NCBI RefSeq assembly: GCF_001668615.1
Contig: NZ_LZMC01000057.1
Span: 124,001 to 188,000 of the forward strand
Reading direction: 5' to 3'
DNA length: 64,000 nt
Origin: Mycobacterium sp. 1274761.0
GTDB lineage: Bacteria > Actinomycetota > Actinomycetes > Mycobacteriales > Mycobacteriaceae
In this document: piece after piece, positions 50,358 to 59,951 of the stretch
Numbering within the stretch: the stretch's first letter is position 1
How the letters are laid out: every line of letters starts with the position of its first letter
Notes under the pieces: generated by a model
What the model was told of the DNA's origin: nothing
What the model saw: the letters and a program-made list of their open reading frames with translations, nothing else
The model's database searches: none
Position numbers and translations under genes: made by a program

Positions 50358-52660
50358 CCTCGGAGCCCAGTCATTCGGTCGACACCGTAGAGCACGCGGC
50401 ATCCACTCCCGATCAGCCGCAGCCGTTCCGAGAACTCGGCCTCAAAGACGACGAGTACGAGCGCATCCGGCAGATCCTCGGCCGCAGACCCACCGACGCC
50501 GAGCTGGCGATGTATTCGGTGATGTGGAGCGAGCACTGCAGCTACAAATCGTCGAAGGTGCACCTGCGGTACTTCGGCGAAACCACTACCGAGGCGATGC
50601 GATCGGCCATGCTCGCGGGCATCGGCGAAAACGCCGGCGTCGTGGACATCGGTGACGGCTGGGCCGTCACCTTCAAGGTCGAATCGCACAACCACCCGTC
50701 GTACGTGGAGCCGTACCAGGGCGCCGCGACCGGCGTCGGCGGAATCGTCCGCGACATCATGGCGATGGGCGCCCGCCCAGTCGCCGTCATGGACCAGTTG
50801 CGGTTCGGCGCCGCCGACGCGCCTGACACCCGCCGCGTCGTCGACGGTGTGGTCCGCGGCATCGGGGGATACGGAAACTCGTTGGGCCTGCCCAACATCG
50901 GCGGTGAAACCGTCTTCGACGCCTCCTACGGCGGCAACCCGTTGGTGAACGCGATGTGCGTCGGTGTGCTGCGCAAAGAGGACCTGCACCTGGCATTCGC
51001 GTCGGGCACCGGCAACAAGATCATCCTGTTCGGGGCGCGCACCGGGCTGGACGGTATCGGCGGGGTGTCGGTGCTGGCGTCGGAGACGTTCGGCGGGGAC
51101 GAAGACGGGGCCGGCCGAAAGAAGCTGCCCAGCGTGCAGGTGGGTGACCCCTTCATGGAGAAGGTCCTCATCGAATGCTGCCTGGAGTTGTACGCGGCCG
51201 GCCTGGTGATCGGCATTCAGGACCTCGGTGGCGCCGGATTGTCTTGTGCCACATCGGAACTCGCCTCTGCCGGCGACGGCGGTATGACCGTCGAGCTGGA
51301 CACGGTGCCGCTGCGGGCGGCCACCATGACGCCGGCGGAGATCCTGTCCAGCGAATCACAGGAACGGATGTGCGCCGTCGTCGCACCCGACAACGTCGAC
51401 GCGTTCATGGCGGTATGCCGCAAGTGGGAGGTAGTCGCCACGGTCATCGGCGAAGTCACCGACGGTGATCGGCTGAAGGTCACCTGGCACGGTGAGACGG
51501 TCGTCGACGTGCCGCCCCGAACGGTGGCGCACGAGGGCCCCGTCTACGAGCGGCCGGTGCAGCGACCGGACAGCCAGGACGCCCTCAACGCCGACACCTC
51601 CGACCGGCTGCCGCGTCCGAAAACCGGTGAGGAATTGCGGGCGACTTTGCTTGCGCTGGTGGGCAGCCCGCATCTGTGCAGCCGGGCGTTCATCACCGAG
51701 CAGTACGACCGCTATGTGCGCGGCAACACCGTGTTGGCCGAGAACGCCGACGGCGGTGTGTTGCGCGTCGATGAGTCCACCGGCCGCGGCATCGCGGTGT
51801 CCACCGATGCGTCGGGCCGCTACACCCAGCTGGACCCCTACACCGGCGCGCAGCTGGCGCTGGCCGAGGCGTACCGCAACGTCGCGGTCACCGGCGCCAC
51901 TCCGATCGCGGTCACCAACTGCCTGAACTTCGGTTCACCGGAAGACCCCGGGGTCATGTGGCAGTTCTCCGAAGCGGTCCGCGGCTTAGCGGACGGCTGT
52001 GCGGCCCTTGGTATCCCGGTCACCGGCGGCAATGTGAGCTTCTACAACCAGACCGGCACCACCGCGATTCTGCCCACCCCGGTCGTAGGGGTGCTCGGTG
52101 TGATCGACGACGTCGCCCGCCGCATCCCGACCGGGTTCGGCACCGAACCCGGCGAGACGCTGTTGCTGCTCGGCGACACCCGTGACGAGTTCGACGGCTC
52201 CATCTGGGCGCAGGTCACCGCCGACCATCTGGGCGGGCGGCCGCCACAGGTGGATCTGGGCAGGGAGCAGTTGCTCGCCGAGGTGCTTTCCGCGGCGTCG
52301 CAGGACGGGCTGGTATCGGCCGCCCACGACCTGTCCGAGGGCGGCCTGATCCAAGCCACTGTGGAATCGGCGCTGACCGGCGAAACCGGTTGCCGCATCA
52401 TCCTTCCCGAAGGGGCCGATCCCTTCGTCACGCTCTTCTCAGAGTCGGCGGGCAGGGTGCTGGTCGCCGTCCCCCGCACCGAGGAAAGCAGGTTCCGGTC
52501 CATGTGCGAGGCTCGCGGTCTGCCGGTCACCCGCATCGGGGTGGTGGACCCGGGACCACAGGGTGAAGCGGCCGCCGTCGAAGTGCAGGGTCAGTTCACG
52601 GTGTCGCTGGAGGAGTTGCGCAGCACGTCGGAGGCCGTGCTGCCCGGGTTGTTCGGGTGA
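50354..52660 (+). CDS. purL: FGAM synthase, large subunit PurL
   Basis: 768 residues from GTG 50354, overlapping the antiporter stop (GTGA). [14 protein letters not shown] near 56, [12 protein letters not shown] near 112 and [14 protein letters not shown] near 133 are the small-type PurL signatures, with a second ATP-grasp-like half (HDLSEGGL near 658). With PurS and PurQ it converts FGAR to FGAM. Its stop overlaps the next GTG. Confidence 0.97.
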   Translation: MTSEPSHSVDTVEHAASTPDQPQPFRELGLKDDEYERIRQILGRRPTDAELAMYSVMWSEHCSYKSSKVHLRYFGETTTEAMRSAMLAGIGENAGVVDIGDGWAVTFKVESHNHPSYVEPYQGAATGVGGIVRDIMAMGARPVAVMDQLRFGAADAPDTRRVVDGVVRGIGGYGNSLGLPNIGGETVFDASYGGNPLVNAMCVGVLRKEDLHLAFASGTGNKIILFGARTGLDGIGGVSVLASETFGGDEDGAGRKKLPSVQVGDPFMEKVLIECCLELYAAGLVIGIQDLGGAGLSCATSELASAGDGGMTVELDTVPLRAATMTPAEILSSESQERMCAVVAPDNVDAFMAVCRKWEVVATVIGEVTDGDRLKVTWHGETVVDVPPRTVAHEGPVYERPVQRPDSQDALNADTSDRLPRPKTGEELRATLLALVGSPHLCSRAFITEQYDRYVRGNTVLAENADGGVLRVDESTGRGIAVSTDASGRYTQLDPYTGAQLALAEAYRNVAVTGATPIAVTNCLNFGSPEDPGVMWQFSEAVRGLADGCAALGIPVTGGNVSFYNQTGTTAILPTPVVGVLGVIDDVARRIPTGFGTEPGETLLLLGDTRDEFDGSIWAQVTADHLGGRPPQVDLGREQLLAEVLSAASQDGLVSAAHDLSEGGLIQATVESALTGETGCRIILPEGADPFVTLFSESAGRVLVAVPRTEESRFRSMCEARGLPVTRIGVVDPGPQGEAAAVEVQGQFTVSLEELRSTSEAVLPGLFG

Positions 52661-54423
52661 GTGTTCCGACAGAGAACATCACCGGCGAAGGGGTCGCCGC
52701 CAACCACGAGCGTCGGCAACGACATCCGCTGCTGGTGTGGGCGTGGAGCCTGGTCCGGTTGGACTTCGTCGGCATCGTCTTCGGCGCGGGATTCTTCTGT
52801 CTGTCGCTGACGCCCTCACTGCTGCCGCGTGACTGGCTGTTTCAGGGACTCATCGGGGGACTCAACGCCGCCATCGGCTACGGCATCGGTGTGTTCATCG
52901 GAAGGATATTGCGGCGCTTCGTGTTACACCGCCGACAGTGGTGGCCACCACCGAAGCGGGTGGTCTACTGGGCCAAGACCGCCGCAGTGACCTTCTCGAC
53001 CGCCGCGAGCCTGCTGATGCTGATTCCAGCCGCCGCCTGGCAGCGACAGGTCTCGGCGGAGATGGGCATGGAAGGCCCCGCGACGGCGGGATATCTGCGC
53101 ACCCTGGTTCTGGCGATGCTCGTCACCGGCCTGTGCGTCTCCGGGTCGCGGGTCATCATCGACCTGATCAAGACGATGGCCCGGTACTTCATTCGGCGCT
53201 GGCGGTTGCACGACGAGGTGGCGTTGTTCATCGGCACGGCCATCGTCGTGGTGCTGGCGATCACGTTGATCAACGGCGTGCTGATCCGCGGCTTCCTCGC
53301 CGGCGCCAACAGGGTGTTCCAGCCGCAGAACGCTACCACGAGAGAGGCCATCACTCAGCCGCTGCAGCCCGAACGCTCCGGCAGCCCAACGTCTCTGGCG
53401 CCGTGGGAGACGCTGGGCTACCAAGGCCGCAATTTCGTCGCCACCGGCCCGCACCTCGAGGAGCTCACCCGCCTCAACCGCGCCCCGGCCAAGGAGCCGA
53501 TCCGGGTGTATGCCGGCCTGCAGACCGCCGACACAGATCGGGGGCGCGCCGACATCTTGGTCCGCGAGTTGGACCGCACCCGAGCCGCCGACCGCAAGGT
53601 GCTCGTGATCGTCCCCACGACGGGCACCGGCTGGATCAACCCCGTCGCCGCCAGGGCGCTGGAACTCATGTACAACGGCGACACCGCGATCGTCGGGTCA
53701 CAGTATTCCTATCTGCCGAGCTGGATCTCGTTTCTCGGCGATCAGCAGAAATCCATGGAGTCGGGCCGGGCGATGATCGACACCGTCCACAGCTGGTGGA
53801 TGCGGCTGCCGCCCGACCACCGGCCCAAGCTGCTGCTCTACGGCGAGAGTTTGGGCTCGATGGCCGGACAGGGCGCCTTCGACTGGCTGCCCGACATCTC
53901 CCGGATGGGGTTCTCATCGGTGTTGTGGGTGGGCCCGCCGAACGCCAGCCCGCTGTGGAAGGCCATCACCGTGCGGCGCGACCCCGGAACACCGGAGGTG
54001 CAACCTCGTTACGACAACGGGCGCACGGTGCGGTTCTCCCAGGGCAACGGCGCCGCCGAGATCGCCGCCGACACCGAAGGCGAATGGGAGGGCACGCGTG
54101 TGCTGTTCCTTCAGCACGCGTCGGACCCGATCGTGTGGTGGTCGGCGGACCTGTTGTTCAACCGGCCGGACTGGCTGAGAGAACCACCCGGCCGCGACCG
54201 TTCGCCGGTCATGCGGTGGTATCCGATCATCACCTTCTGGCAGGTCGCCGCGGACATGACGAACGCGAGCTCCGTTCCCGGCGGCCACGGCCACAACTAC
54301 GGCGAGTACGTGCTCGACGGCTGGGCGGCCGTCGCGCCGCCCGACGGTTGGACCCACCAGGACACTGATCGCGTCCGCTCTGTCCTGGAGGACTCCGTCG
54401 CCAAATATGGGCCTGAATACTAG
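52657..54423 (+). CDS. Membrane-anchored alpha/beta-hydrolase (Abhydrolase_9 family)
   Basis: 588 residues from GTG 52657, coupled to purL (GTGA). The N-terminal 220 residues have four or five membrane segments (for example [15 protein letters not shown] and [17 protein letters not shown]). The C-terminal half is a hydrolase with the nucleophile elbow [10 protein letters not shown] near 388 and a final [10 protein letters not shown] that should supply the histidine. Two-domain architecture is typical of the actinobacterial family of this name. Substrate unknown; the active site probably faces the membrane or periplasm. Confidence 0.88.
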   Translation: MSVPTENITGEGVAANHERRQRHPLLVWAWSLVRLDFVGIVFGAGFFCLSLTPSLLPRDWLFQGLIGGLNAAIGYGIGVFIGRILRRFVLHRRQWWPPPKRVVYWAKTAAVTFSTAASLLMLIPAAAWQRQVSAEMGMEGPATAGYLRTLVLAMLVTGLCVSGSRVIIDLIKTMARYFIRRWRLHDEVALFIGTAIVVVLAITLINGVLIRGFLAGANRVFQPQNATTREAITQPLQPERSGSPTSLAPWETLGYQGRNFVATGPHLEELTRLNRAPAKEPIRVYAGLQTADTDRGRADILVRELDRTRAADRKVLVIVPTTGTGWINPVAARALELMYNGDTAIVGSQYSYLPSWISFLGDQQKSMESGRAMIDTVHSWWMRLPPDHRPKLLLYGESLGSMAGQGAFDWLPDISRMGFSSVLWVGPPNASPLWKAITVRRDPGTPEVQPRYDNGRTVRFSQGNGAAEIAADTEGEWEGTRVLFLQHASDPIVWWSADLLFNRPDWLREPPGRDRSPVMRWYPIITFWQVAADMTNASSVPGGHGHNYGEYVLDGWAAVAPPDGWTHQDTDRVRSVLEDSVAKYGPEY

Positions 54424-55040
54424 TGCGTGGCAAGCGGTTTCGTGCAGGCGCCCTTGCGGTCGGGTTGGTGGCCTGGAGCGGACTGGCCGATCCGCGGATA
54501 CCGGCGCGCGTGCAGCCCGCGGTTCGTGCGGGGTTGGGGACAGTGCTGGTTGCGGTGACCCGCGCACCGCTGGGTCTACGCCCCCCGCAGCTGTGGACGG
54601 GGCTGCGGCTCGGGTGCGCCATGGCCGTACCGATTATCGTCGGCGTCGCCGCGTCGACGGCTGTGGCGCCGGTGCGCTCGGCGATGGCCGACCGCGACCT
54701 GCCTGCGCAGGGCTGGCTGGCGGTGCGCATTCCCATCGGCACGGTGTGGCCGGAGGAGGCGATGTTTCGGGCGGCGCTCGGCACCGCGGCCGCTGAGGCG
54801 TTCGGTCCGACCCGCGGCCGGCTGCTGCAGGCCGCCGCGTTCGGGCTGTCCCACATCGCCGACGCCCGAGGCACCGGCGAACCGCTGGCCGCCACGGTGG
54901 CAGCAACGGGCTTCGCGGGCTGGTGGTTCGCGCTTCTCTACGAACGGTCCGCCAGCCTCGCCGCACCGATGCTGGCGCACCTCGCGATCAACGAAGCGGG
55001 TGCGCTCGCCGCGGTCGGCGTGCAGCGACGGAGGGCGTAG
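54423..55040 (+). CDS. CPBP (CAAX-like) intramembrane protease, Rv0804-like
   Basis: 205 residues from GTG 54423, which shares one base with the previous TAG. The protease motifs are PEEAMFRAAL near 116-125 (EExxxR), FGLSHI near 140 (FxxxH) and HLAINEAGAL near 183. The family cleaves within membranes or acts in bacteriocin self-protection. Last gene of the pepC-purL block. Confidence 0.9.
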   Translation: MRGKRFRAGALAVGLVAWSGLADPRIPARVQPAVRAGLGTVLVAVTRAPLGLRPPQLWTGLRLGCAMAVPIIVGVAASTAVAPVRSAMADRDLPAQGWLAVRIPIGTVWPEEAMFRAALGTAAAEAFGPTRGRLLQAAAFGLSHIADARGTGEPLAATVAATGFAGWWFALLYERSASLAAPMLAHLAINEAGALAAVGVQRRRA

Positions 55041-55043
55041 CCG

Positions 55044-55106
55044 CCGCGAAACGATATTCCGGCACACCTCTTCTCGCACTTTCGGTGCTGGAATATCGTT
55101 TCGCGG
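55044..55106. terminator. Large inverted repeat between convergent genes, probable two-way terminator
   Basis: Arms of 22 bases at 55044-55065 and 55085-55106 pair with a single mismatch (a G-U pair in RNA) around a 19-base loop. An outer GTAGCC/GGCTAC pair at 55037-55042 and 55114-55119 lengthens it. The stem is less GC-rich than its surroundings (contains CGATATTCC). It separates the CAAX protease and MCE genes, which end towards each other. Confidence 0.6.
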
Positions 55107-55115
55107 AAAGTGGGG

Positions 55116-56315
55116 CTACGGGTTGATCGTGTTCTCGCCGACCTGCCTACCCCAGATGTAATCCGACACCAGCGGGCTCGCGAGCTCGAAATGGTTGTAG
55201 GGCGCGATGCTGTAGCCGGTGTCCATCACCAGGTACGGGAACGGCCACAGATCTTTGGTGACCTTCTGCCAGCACCCCGGACGGCCCTCCGGTCCGCCGC
55301 GCGCGTTGACCCGTGGCAGGTTGTCCGGATAGATGAACGGGTTGCCGGGCAGCAGGATGGTGCCGTACGACTTCAGTGCATATCCGTTGTCGCCACCGAG
55401 CACCTTGGACAGCCGCGGCCGCACCTCATCGTAATTGCGGACGGTGCAGAAGATCATGGCCCGGTAATCGTCGAGCAGCTGCGTGGTGGGCAGCAGATCC
55501 TCGGCGGCCCGCACGAAGTACGGTCCACCGCGTTCGAAGCTGTCGGCCGTCTCGCCGAAGCCGATGGTGGCCATCAGCGCGGCGTCGATGCTCGCGCTTT
55601 GATCGTCGAGGGTGCGCGCGGTCGTCGCCGCATTGTCCAGACCGTCCCATAGGTCGGCAGCGTTGGCGTACACGTCCGAAAGGTCGGCGACGACCCTTGT
55701 GTCGGCGCGGAGTTGCGGCATCCGCGGAATCAGGTCGGCCATGATCTGGTTGCCGTCGATCAGCGAGTCGCCGAACTTCTGACCCAGCCCCGTCAGCGCC
55801 TGCGCGGTGGTGGTCAGCGTGGTGTTGAGCTTCACCGGGTCGACCTGCTCGGCGAGCCTTAGCGCGTTCTCGAACAGCGTGTTGAACTCCGTCGTCACCG
55901 ACGACGCGTCGATAACGTCGTTGCTCGTAATGCGTTGCACATCAGGGCTTTCCGGTGAGCGCAACGATACGTACTTGTTGCCGAACACCGTCGTCGCCCT
56001 GATATCGGCGACCACATTACGCGGAATCAACGCCAGGTAGCGTGGGTCGACGCTCAGCGTCAGCTTGGCCCGCACCGCACCGTCGACGTCGAGATAGTCG
56101 ACGGCCGCGACCTTTCCGATCTCCACGCCGTTGTAGGTCACCTTTGAGCCGGGGTCGACGACCAGGCCTGCACGCGGCGACAGCACCGTAAGCCGAGTCG
56201 TCGTCGCGAGCTCGCCGCGGAACTGGAGATACAGCAGGCTCGTCGCCACCGCGGCGAACACCAGCAGGAGCGCCCCGGCCGCCTTGTACGGCGGCGCGTG
56301 TCGGTCGACGGGCAC
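55116..56315 (-). CDS. Orphan MCE-family protein
   Basis: 399 residues from GTG 56315. An N-terminal membrane anchor (AAGALLLVFAAVATSLLYLQF, residues about 12-32) precedes the MlaD/MCE domain: TTRLTVLSPRAGLVVDPGSKVTYNGVEIGKV (parts LSPRAGLV and VTYNGVEIGKV). A helical region of about 200 residues follows, and a C-terminal FELASPLVSDYIWGRQ with Cys in GCWQK. These proteins carry lipids across the periplasm, usually as six subunits with YrbE permeases; none is nearby. I recall no mce gene at this position in M. tuberculosis. Confidence 0.9.
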   Translation of the reverse strand: MPVDRHAPPYKAAGALLLVFAAVATSLLYLQFRGELATTTRLTVLSPRAGLVVDPGSKVTYNGVEIGKVAAVDYLDVDGAVRAKLTLSVDPRYLALIPRNVVADIRATTVFGNKYVSLRSPESPDVQRITSNDVIDASSVTTEFNTLFENALRLAEQVDPVKLNTTLTTTAQALTGLGQKFGDSLIDGNQIMADLIPRMPQLRADTRVVADLSDVYANAADLWDGLDNAATTARTLDDQSASIDAALMATIGFGETADSFERGGPYFVRAAEDLLPTTQLLDDYRAMIFCTVRNYDEVRPRLSKVLGGDNGYALKSYGTILLPGNPFIYPDNLPRVNARGGPEGRPGCWQKVTKDLWPFPYLVMDTGYSIAPYNHFELASPLVSDYIWGRQVGENTINP

Positions 56316-56331
56316 CTTGAGACACTAAGTT

Positions 56332-56724
56332 ATGCCCGCTCGCCGCACCGCTGATCCGGCGAAGACGCGTGCCGCCGTGCTCGCGGTCGCCGACTGGTTG
56401 CGTGACGAGAACCGGCCCGCCCCTGCGCGATCCGAGGTCGCCGACGCGGTCCGGCTCACCGCCCGCACGCTCGCCGCAACGGCGCCCGGCGCGAGCGTGG
56501 AGGTGCGCGTGCCGCCGTTCATCGCCGTCCAATGCATTCCGGGGCCGAAACACACCCGCGGCAACCCCCCCAACGTCGTCGAGACGGATGCGCGCACCTG
56601 GCTGCTGGTGGCCACGGGTCTGCTCAGCGTCCCCGCCGCGGCCTCCGCCGGTCGGCTGCAGCTGTCGGGCTCACGCGCCGGCGAGATCGCGACGCTGTTG
56701 CCGGTGGTACCGCTCGACAACTGA
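56332..56724 (+). CDS. Sterol-carrier-like (SCP) family protein, Rv0807-like
   Basis: 130 residues. It has a basic helical N-terminus (ADPAKTRAAVLAVADWL), a region EVRVPPFIAVQCIPGPKHTRGNPPNVVE (parts RVPPFIAVQ and HTRGNPPNVVE) that is the diagnostic part of the actinobacterial family, and a short C-terminal strand. Ligand unknown. Divergent from the MCE gene by 16 bases. Confidence 0.85.
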   Translation: MPARRTADPAKTRAAVLAVADWLRDENRPAPARSEVADAVRLTARTLAATAPGASVEVRVPPFIAVQCIPGPKHTRGNPPNVVETDARTWLLVATGLLSVPAAASAGRLQLSGSRAGEIATLLPVVPLDN

Positions 56725-56749
56725 CCGCCCTCGGGGAATCCGAGGGCGG
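56725..56749 (+). terminator. Intrinsic-type terminator hairpin
   Basis: CCGCCCTCGG and CCGAGGGCGG form a perfect 10-bp stem with a 5-base loop, directly after the SCP-like stop codon. There is no U tract, as is common in mycobacteria. It insulates purF from upstream transcription. Confidence 0.75.
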
Positions 56750-56815
56750 CTGCAACCGTTGTTGTCGAGGACGACATGAGCGCACACGACTTTCGTGATT
56801 GACCTGTTGTCCCCG

Positions 56816-56821
56816 TAGACT
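56816..56821 (+). promoter_or_regulatory. Candidate -10 box (TAGACT) of purF
   Basis: TAGACT is 38 bases before the GTG of purF, so unlike the other pur genes purF would have a short leader. GGGAGCAG lies about ten bases before the start and can serve as ribosome binding site. A -35 is uncertain (TTTCGT with a 19-bp spacer, or TTGACC with only 11). Confidence 0.4.
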
Positions 56822-56859
56822 GACCACGTCACCCACCGCCCCATGGGAGCAGCCCTATC

Positions 56860-58389
56860 GTGACCGGCGAGCAAACCGAGCCCGAACCAAGAGAAGAGTG
56901 CGGCGTCTTCGGCGTCTGGGCCCCCGGCGAAGAGGTCGCCAAACTCACCTACTACGGCCTGTACGCCCTGCAACACCGGGGTCAGGAGGCCGCAGGCATC
57001 GCCGTCGCCGACGGTTCCCAGGTGCTGGTCTTCAAGGACCTTGGCCTGGTCAGTCAGGTCTTCGACGAGCAAACACTCGCTGCGATGGACGGCCACGTCG
57101 CCATCGGCCACTGCCGCTACTCCACGACCGGCTCGACCACGTGGGAGAACGCCCAGCCTGTGTTTCGCAACACAGCCGCGGGCACCGGCGTCGCGCTCGG
57201 CCACAACGGAAACCTGGTCAACGCCACCGAGCTGGCCGCCCGCGCCCGCGAGGCCGGACTGCTCAACACGCGCGGCGGCTCGGTGGCCACCACCGACTCC
57301 GACATCCTCGGTGCGCTGCTGGCACACGGGGCCGCCGACTCCTCGCTCGAGCAGGCCGCGCTCGAGTTGCTACCGACCGTGCGCGGGGCGTTCTGCCTGA
57401 CGTTCATGGACGAAAACACCCTGTATGCCGCCCGCGACCCCTACGGTGTGCGGCCGCTGTCGCTGGGCCGTCTCGACCGCGGCTGGGTGGTCGCCTCGGA
57501 GACCGCGGCTCTCGACATCGTCGGCGCGTCCTTCGTCCGCGACATCGAGCCAGGTGAACTGCTGGCCATCGACGCCGACGGGGTGCGCTCCAGCCGGTTC
57601 GCGCCGCCGTCACCCAAGGGCTGTGTCTTCGAATACGTGTATTTGGCGCGGCCCGACAGCACCATCGGCGGCCGGTCGGTGCACAAGACCCGTGTCGACA
57701 TCGGCCGCAGGCTGGCCCAGGAGCGGCCGGTCGAGGCCGACCTCGTCATCGGCGTCCCGGAATCGGGCACCCCGGCCGCGGTTGGCTACGCCCAGGAGTC
57801 GGGCATCCCGTTCGGCCAGGGCCTGACCAAGAACGCCTATGTCGGGCGGACGTTCATCCAGCCCTCGCAGACGATTCGCCAACTCGGCATCCGGCTCAAG
57901 CTCAACCCGCTCAAAGAGGTCATCCGCGGCAAGCGATTGATCGTCGTCGACGACTCGATCGTGCGCGGCAACACCCAGCGCGCGCTGGTCCGGATGCTGC
58001 GCGAGGCCGGCGCCGTCGAGGTGCACGTCCGCATCGCTTCCCCGCCGGTGAAGTGGCCGTGCTTCTACGGCATCGATTTCGCGACACCCGCCGAGCTCAT
58101 CGCCAACGCGTCGAGCACCCAGGGCGACGAAGAAGAGATGGTGGAGGCCGTCCGCCACGGCATCGGCGCCGACTCGCTGGGCTACATCTCCCAGCACGGC
58201 ATGATCGCCGCCACCGAGCAGCCCACTTCGCGACTGTGCTCGGCGTGCTTCGACGGCAAGTACCCGATCGAGCTGCCCGGCGAGACGGCGCTGGGCAAGA
58301 ACGTCATCGAGCACATGCTCGCGACCGCCGCCCGCACCGGCGTGCCGTTGGTCGAGAACGACAACGCCTCGGCGCTGCGTCGCCCCTGA
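56860..58389 (+). CDS. purF: Amidophosphoribosyltransferase
   Basis: 509 residues from GTG 56860. A 13-residue propeptide precedes the N-terminal nucleophile C14 in EECGVFG. Then come LYALQHRGQEAAGIAV, HCRYSTTGS and the PRPP-binding VVDDSIVRGNTQ near 365. Cysteines near 390-460 (WPCFYGID, RLCSACFDG) fit the Fe-S-containing PurF type. It catalyses the first committed step of purine synthesis. Confidence 0.97.
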   Translation: MTGEQTEPEPREECGVFGVWAPGEEVAKLTYYGLYALQHRGQEAAGIAVADGSQVLVFKDLGLVSQVFDEQTLAAMDGHVAIGHCRYSTTGSTTWENAQPVFRNTAAGTGVALGHNGNLVNATELAARAREAGLLNTRGGSVATTDSDILGALLAHGAADSSLEQAALELLPTVRGAFCLTFMDENTLYAARDPYGVRPLSLGRLDRGWVVASETAALDIVGASFVRDIEPGELLAIDADGVRSSRFAPPSPKGCVFEYVYLARPDSTIGGRSVHKTRVDIGRRLAQERPVEADLVIGVPESGTPAAVGYAQESGIPFGQGLTKNAYVGRTFIQPSQTIRQLGIRLKLNPLKEVIRGKRLIVVDDSIVRGNTQRALVRMLREAGAVEVHVRIASPPVKWPCFYGIDFATPAELIANASSTQGDEEEMVEAVRHGIGADSLGYISQHGMIAATEQPTSRLCSACFDGKYPIELPGETALGKNVIEHMLATAARTGVPLVENDNASALRRP

Positions 58390-58404
58390 CTGCTCCTCAC
58401 AAAC

Positions 58405-59382
58405 CTATTGCGGCGCAGTGGAACTGAACTTCCACAGCCGACGCTTGCCGCCGCCCGACGCGGTACCGTCGTCGCGCAGCGCCTTGGCGACGGCATCGCG
58501 GTAACTCGTCAGGCCGCCTTCCGGGCGGTCGATGACCGTATCGACGTCGTGGTTGAGCATCACCGCGTTACATTCCAGCGACTCCACCAGCGGGCGGGCG
58601 ATTCCCGACGCGATAGGCGTCACCAATCCCACCCACAGACTGGCGATCGTGGGCGTCAGGAACGGAATGACGACGATGAGTCTGCGTCGCAGGCCTGCGA
58701 CGTCGGCGTAGACCTGCATCGCGTCGCCGTACTCCATCACGTCGGGACCGCCGATGTCCCAGGTTCGTGACCTCGGGACCTCGACGGTGGCGGCGGCCGT
58801 CAGATAGTGAAGCGCATCGTCGATCGCGATTGGCTGGATCTTGTTGCGCACCCACTTCGGCGTCGTCATCGCCGGAAGTCGGTCGGTCAGGTGGCGGATC
58901 ATCTCGAATGACGCCGACCCGCTGCCGATCACAACGCCTGCCTGCAGCACCACGGTCTCGATGCCCGAGTCGATCAGGATCTCGCCGACCTCGGTGCGCG
59001 ACGCCAGATGTCGCGACAACTCGGTGTCGTCCGGGTGAAGTCCGCTCAGATAGACCAGCCGGCGCACGCCCGTGCGGCGCGCCGCTTCCACGACGTTGCC
59101 GGCCGATTGCCTCTCCTCGGCGACGAAGTCCTTGGCCGTGCCCATCGAGTGGACCAGGTAGTAGACGACGTCGACGCCGTCGAAAGCCGCCTCGAGCGAA
59201 TCGGGTTCGGTGAGATCGCCTTGGACCACCTCGACGTGCTCGCGCCACGGCGCCGTCGCGAGCTTGTCGGGGTTGCGCGCCATGGCGCGCACCTGCAGCC
59301 CAGCCTCGACCAGCCGCGGCACCAATCGACCCCCGATGTAACCGGTCGCACCGGTCACCAGACAGCGAACGTCTTCACCCAC
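58405..59382 (-). CDS. NAD(P)-binding extended-SDR-like protein
   Basis: 325 residues from GTG 59382; an in-frame TTG 33 bases upstream overlaps the cupin stop and is possible. CLVTGATGYIGGRLVPRLVEAG at the start (TGATGYIGG is diagnostic) and YLVHSMG near 79, YLSGLHPD near 112 identify an atypical SDR of the NmrA/ubiquinone-subunit type. No YxxxK dyad, so it may be redox sensor or reductase. It ends 15 bases from purF, convergent. Confidence 0.85.
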   Translation of the reverse strand: MGEDVRCLVTGATGYIGGRLVPRLVEAGLQVRAMARNPDKLATAPWREHVEVVQGDLTEPDSLEAAFDGVDVVYYLVHSMGTAKDFVAEERQSAGNVVEAARRTGVRRLVYLSGLHPDDTELSRHLASRTEVGEILIDSGIETVVLQAGVVIGSGSASFEMIRHLTDRLPAMTTPKWVRNKIQPIAIDDALHYLTAAATVEVPRSRTWDIGGPDVMEYGDAMQVYADVAGLRRRLIVVIPFLTPTIASLWVGLVTPIASGIARPLVESLECNAVMLNHDVDTVIDRPEGGLTSYRDAVAKALRDDGTASGGGKRRLWKFSSTAPQ

Positions 59383-59407
59383 GCCGACAGATGACCCCGT
59401 CTGGTCG

Positions 59408-59842
59408 TCAGTCAAACCCGCAACCCGGATCGGGCGCGTCGTCGGACAGCGGTGCCCCCGAGGGATCGACGTAGAGCACCTGTAGGACCAACGGCTCGGG
59501 ACCGAGGTTACGGCCGATGTGCACGTAGTCCGGCCCGCCCTTCTCCGCGAGGCTCTGGCCGGCCACATATACCCCGTCCACCGAGCAGTCGGCCCGGTTA
59601 TGGGTCAGCACGCCCTCTTTGACGACGGCGAAAAGCTGACCGTCATGCGAGTGCCAGCCGGTGCTGCCTCCCGGGGCGATGGTGATCTCGCGGAAGATGT
59701 AGTCCTTGCCGTCGTCGGACATTTGCCACAGCACGGTGCCGTCGGTGTCTCGCGGCGCAGTGGCCGAGGCGGTGCCGGCGGCGGCTGGCGACATTGCCGT
59801 GATCGCGGCGGCGGCCAGCGCAAACCAGGCAACGGTCTTCAT
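59408..59842 (-). CDS. Secreted cupin-fold protein
   Basis: 144 residues from ATG 59842. A signal peptide (WFALAAAAITAMSPAAAGTA) is followed by a single cupin barrel: GSTGWHSHDGQLFAVVKEG near 58 has the two histidines of motif 1 and DYVHIGRNLG near 108 motif 2. Two cysteines (ADCS, GCGFD) may pair outside the cell. Metal ligand partly present; activity unknown. Divergent from purM by 109 bases. Confidence 0.85.
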   Translation of the reverse strand: MKTVAWFALAAAAITAMSPAAAGTASATAPRDTDGTVLWQMSDDGKDYIFREITIAPGGSTGWHSHDGQLFAVVKEGVLTHNRADCSVDGVYVAGQSLAEKGGPDYVHIGRNLGPEPLVLQVLYVDPSGAPLSDDAPDPGCGFD

Positions 59843-59937
59843 GGACGGCCACGTTTTCACACCGAAGCTCGTTCGCGCTTCATCTCGGCCAGAAAACGTA
59901 CAGCGACCGGCGCATACCGTGCGGTCCTTGCGACCGG

Positions 59938-59943
59938 TAGATT
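59938..59943 (+). promoter_or_regulatory. -10 box (TAGATT) of purM, leaderless
   Basis: TAGATT ends eight bases before ATG 59952. The bases between contain GGCGG but too close to the start to be a proper ribosome binding site. Confidence 0.5.
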
Positions 59944-59951
59944 TGGCGGCG

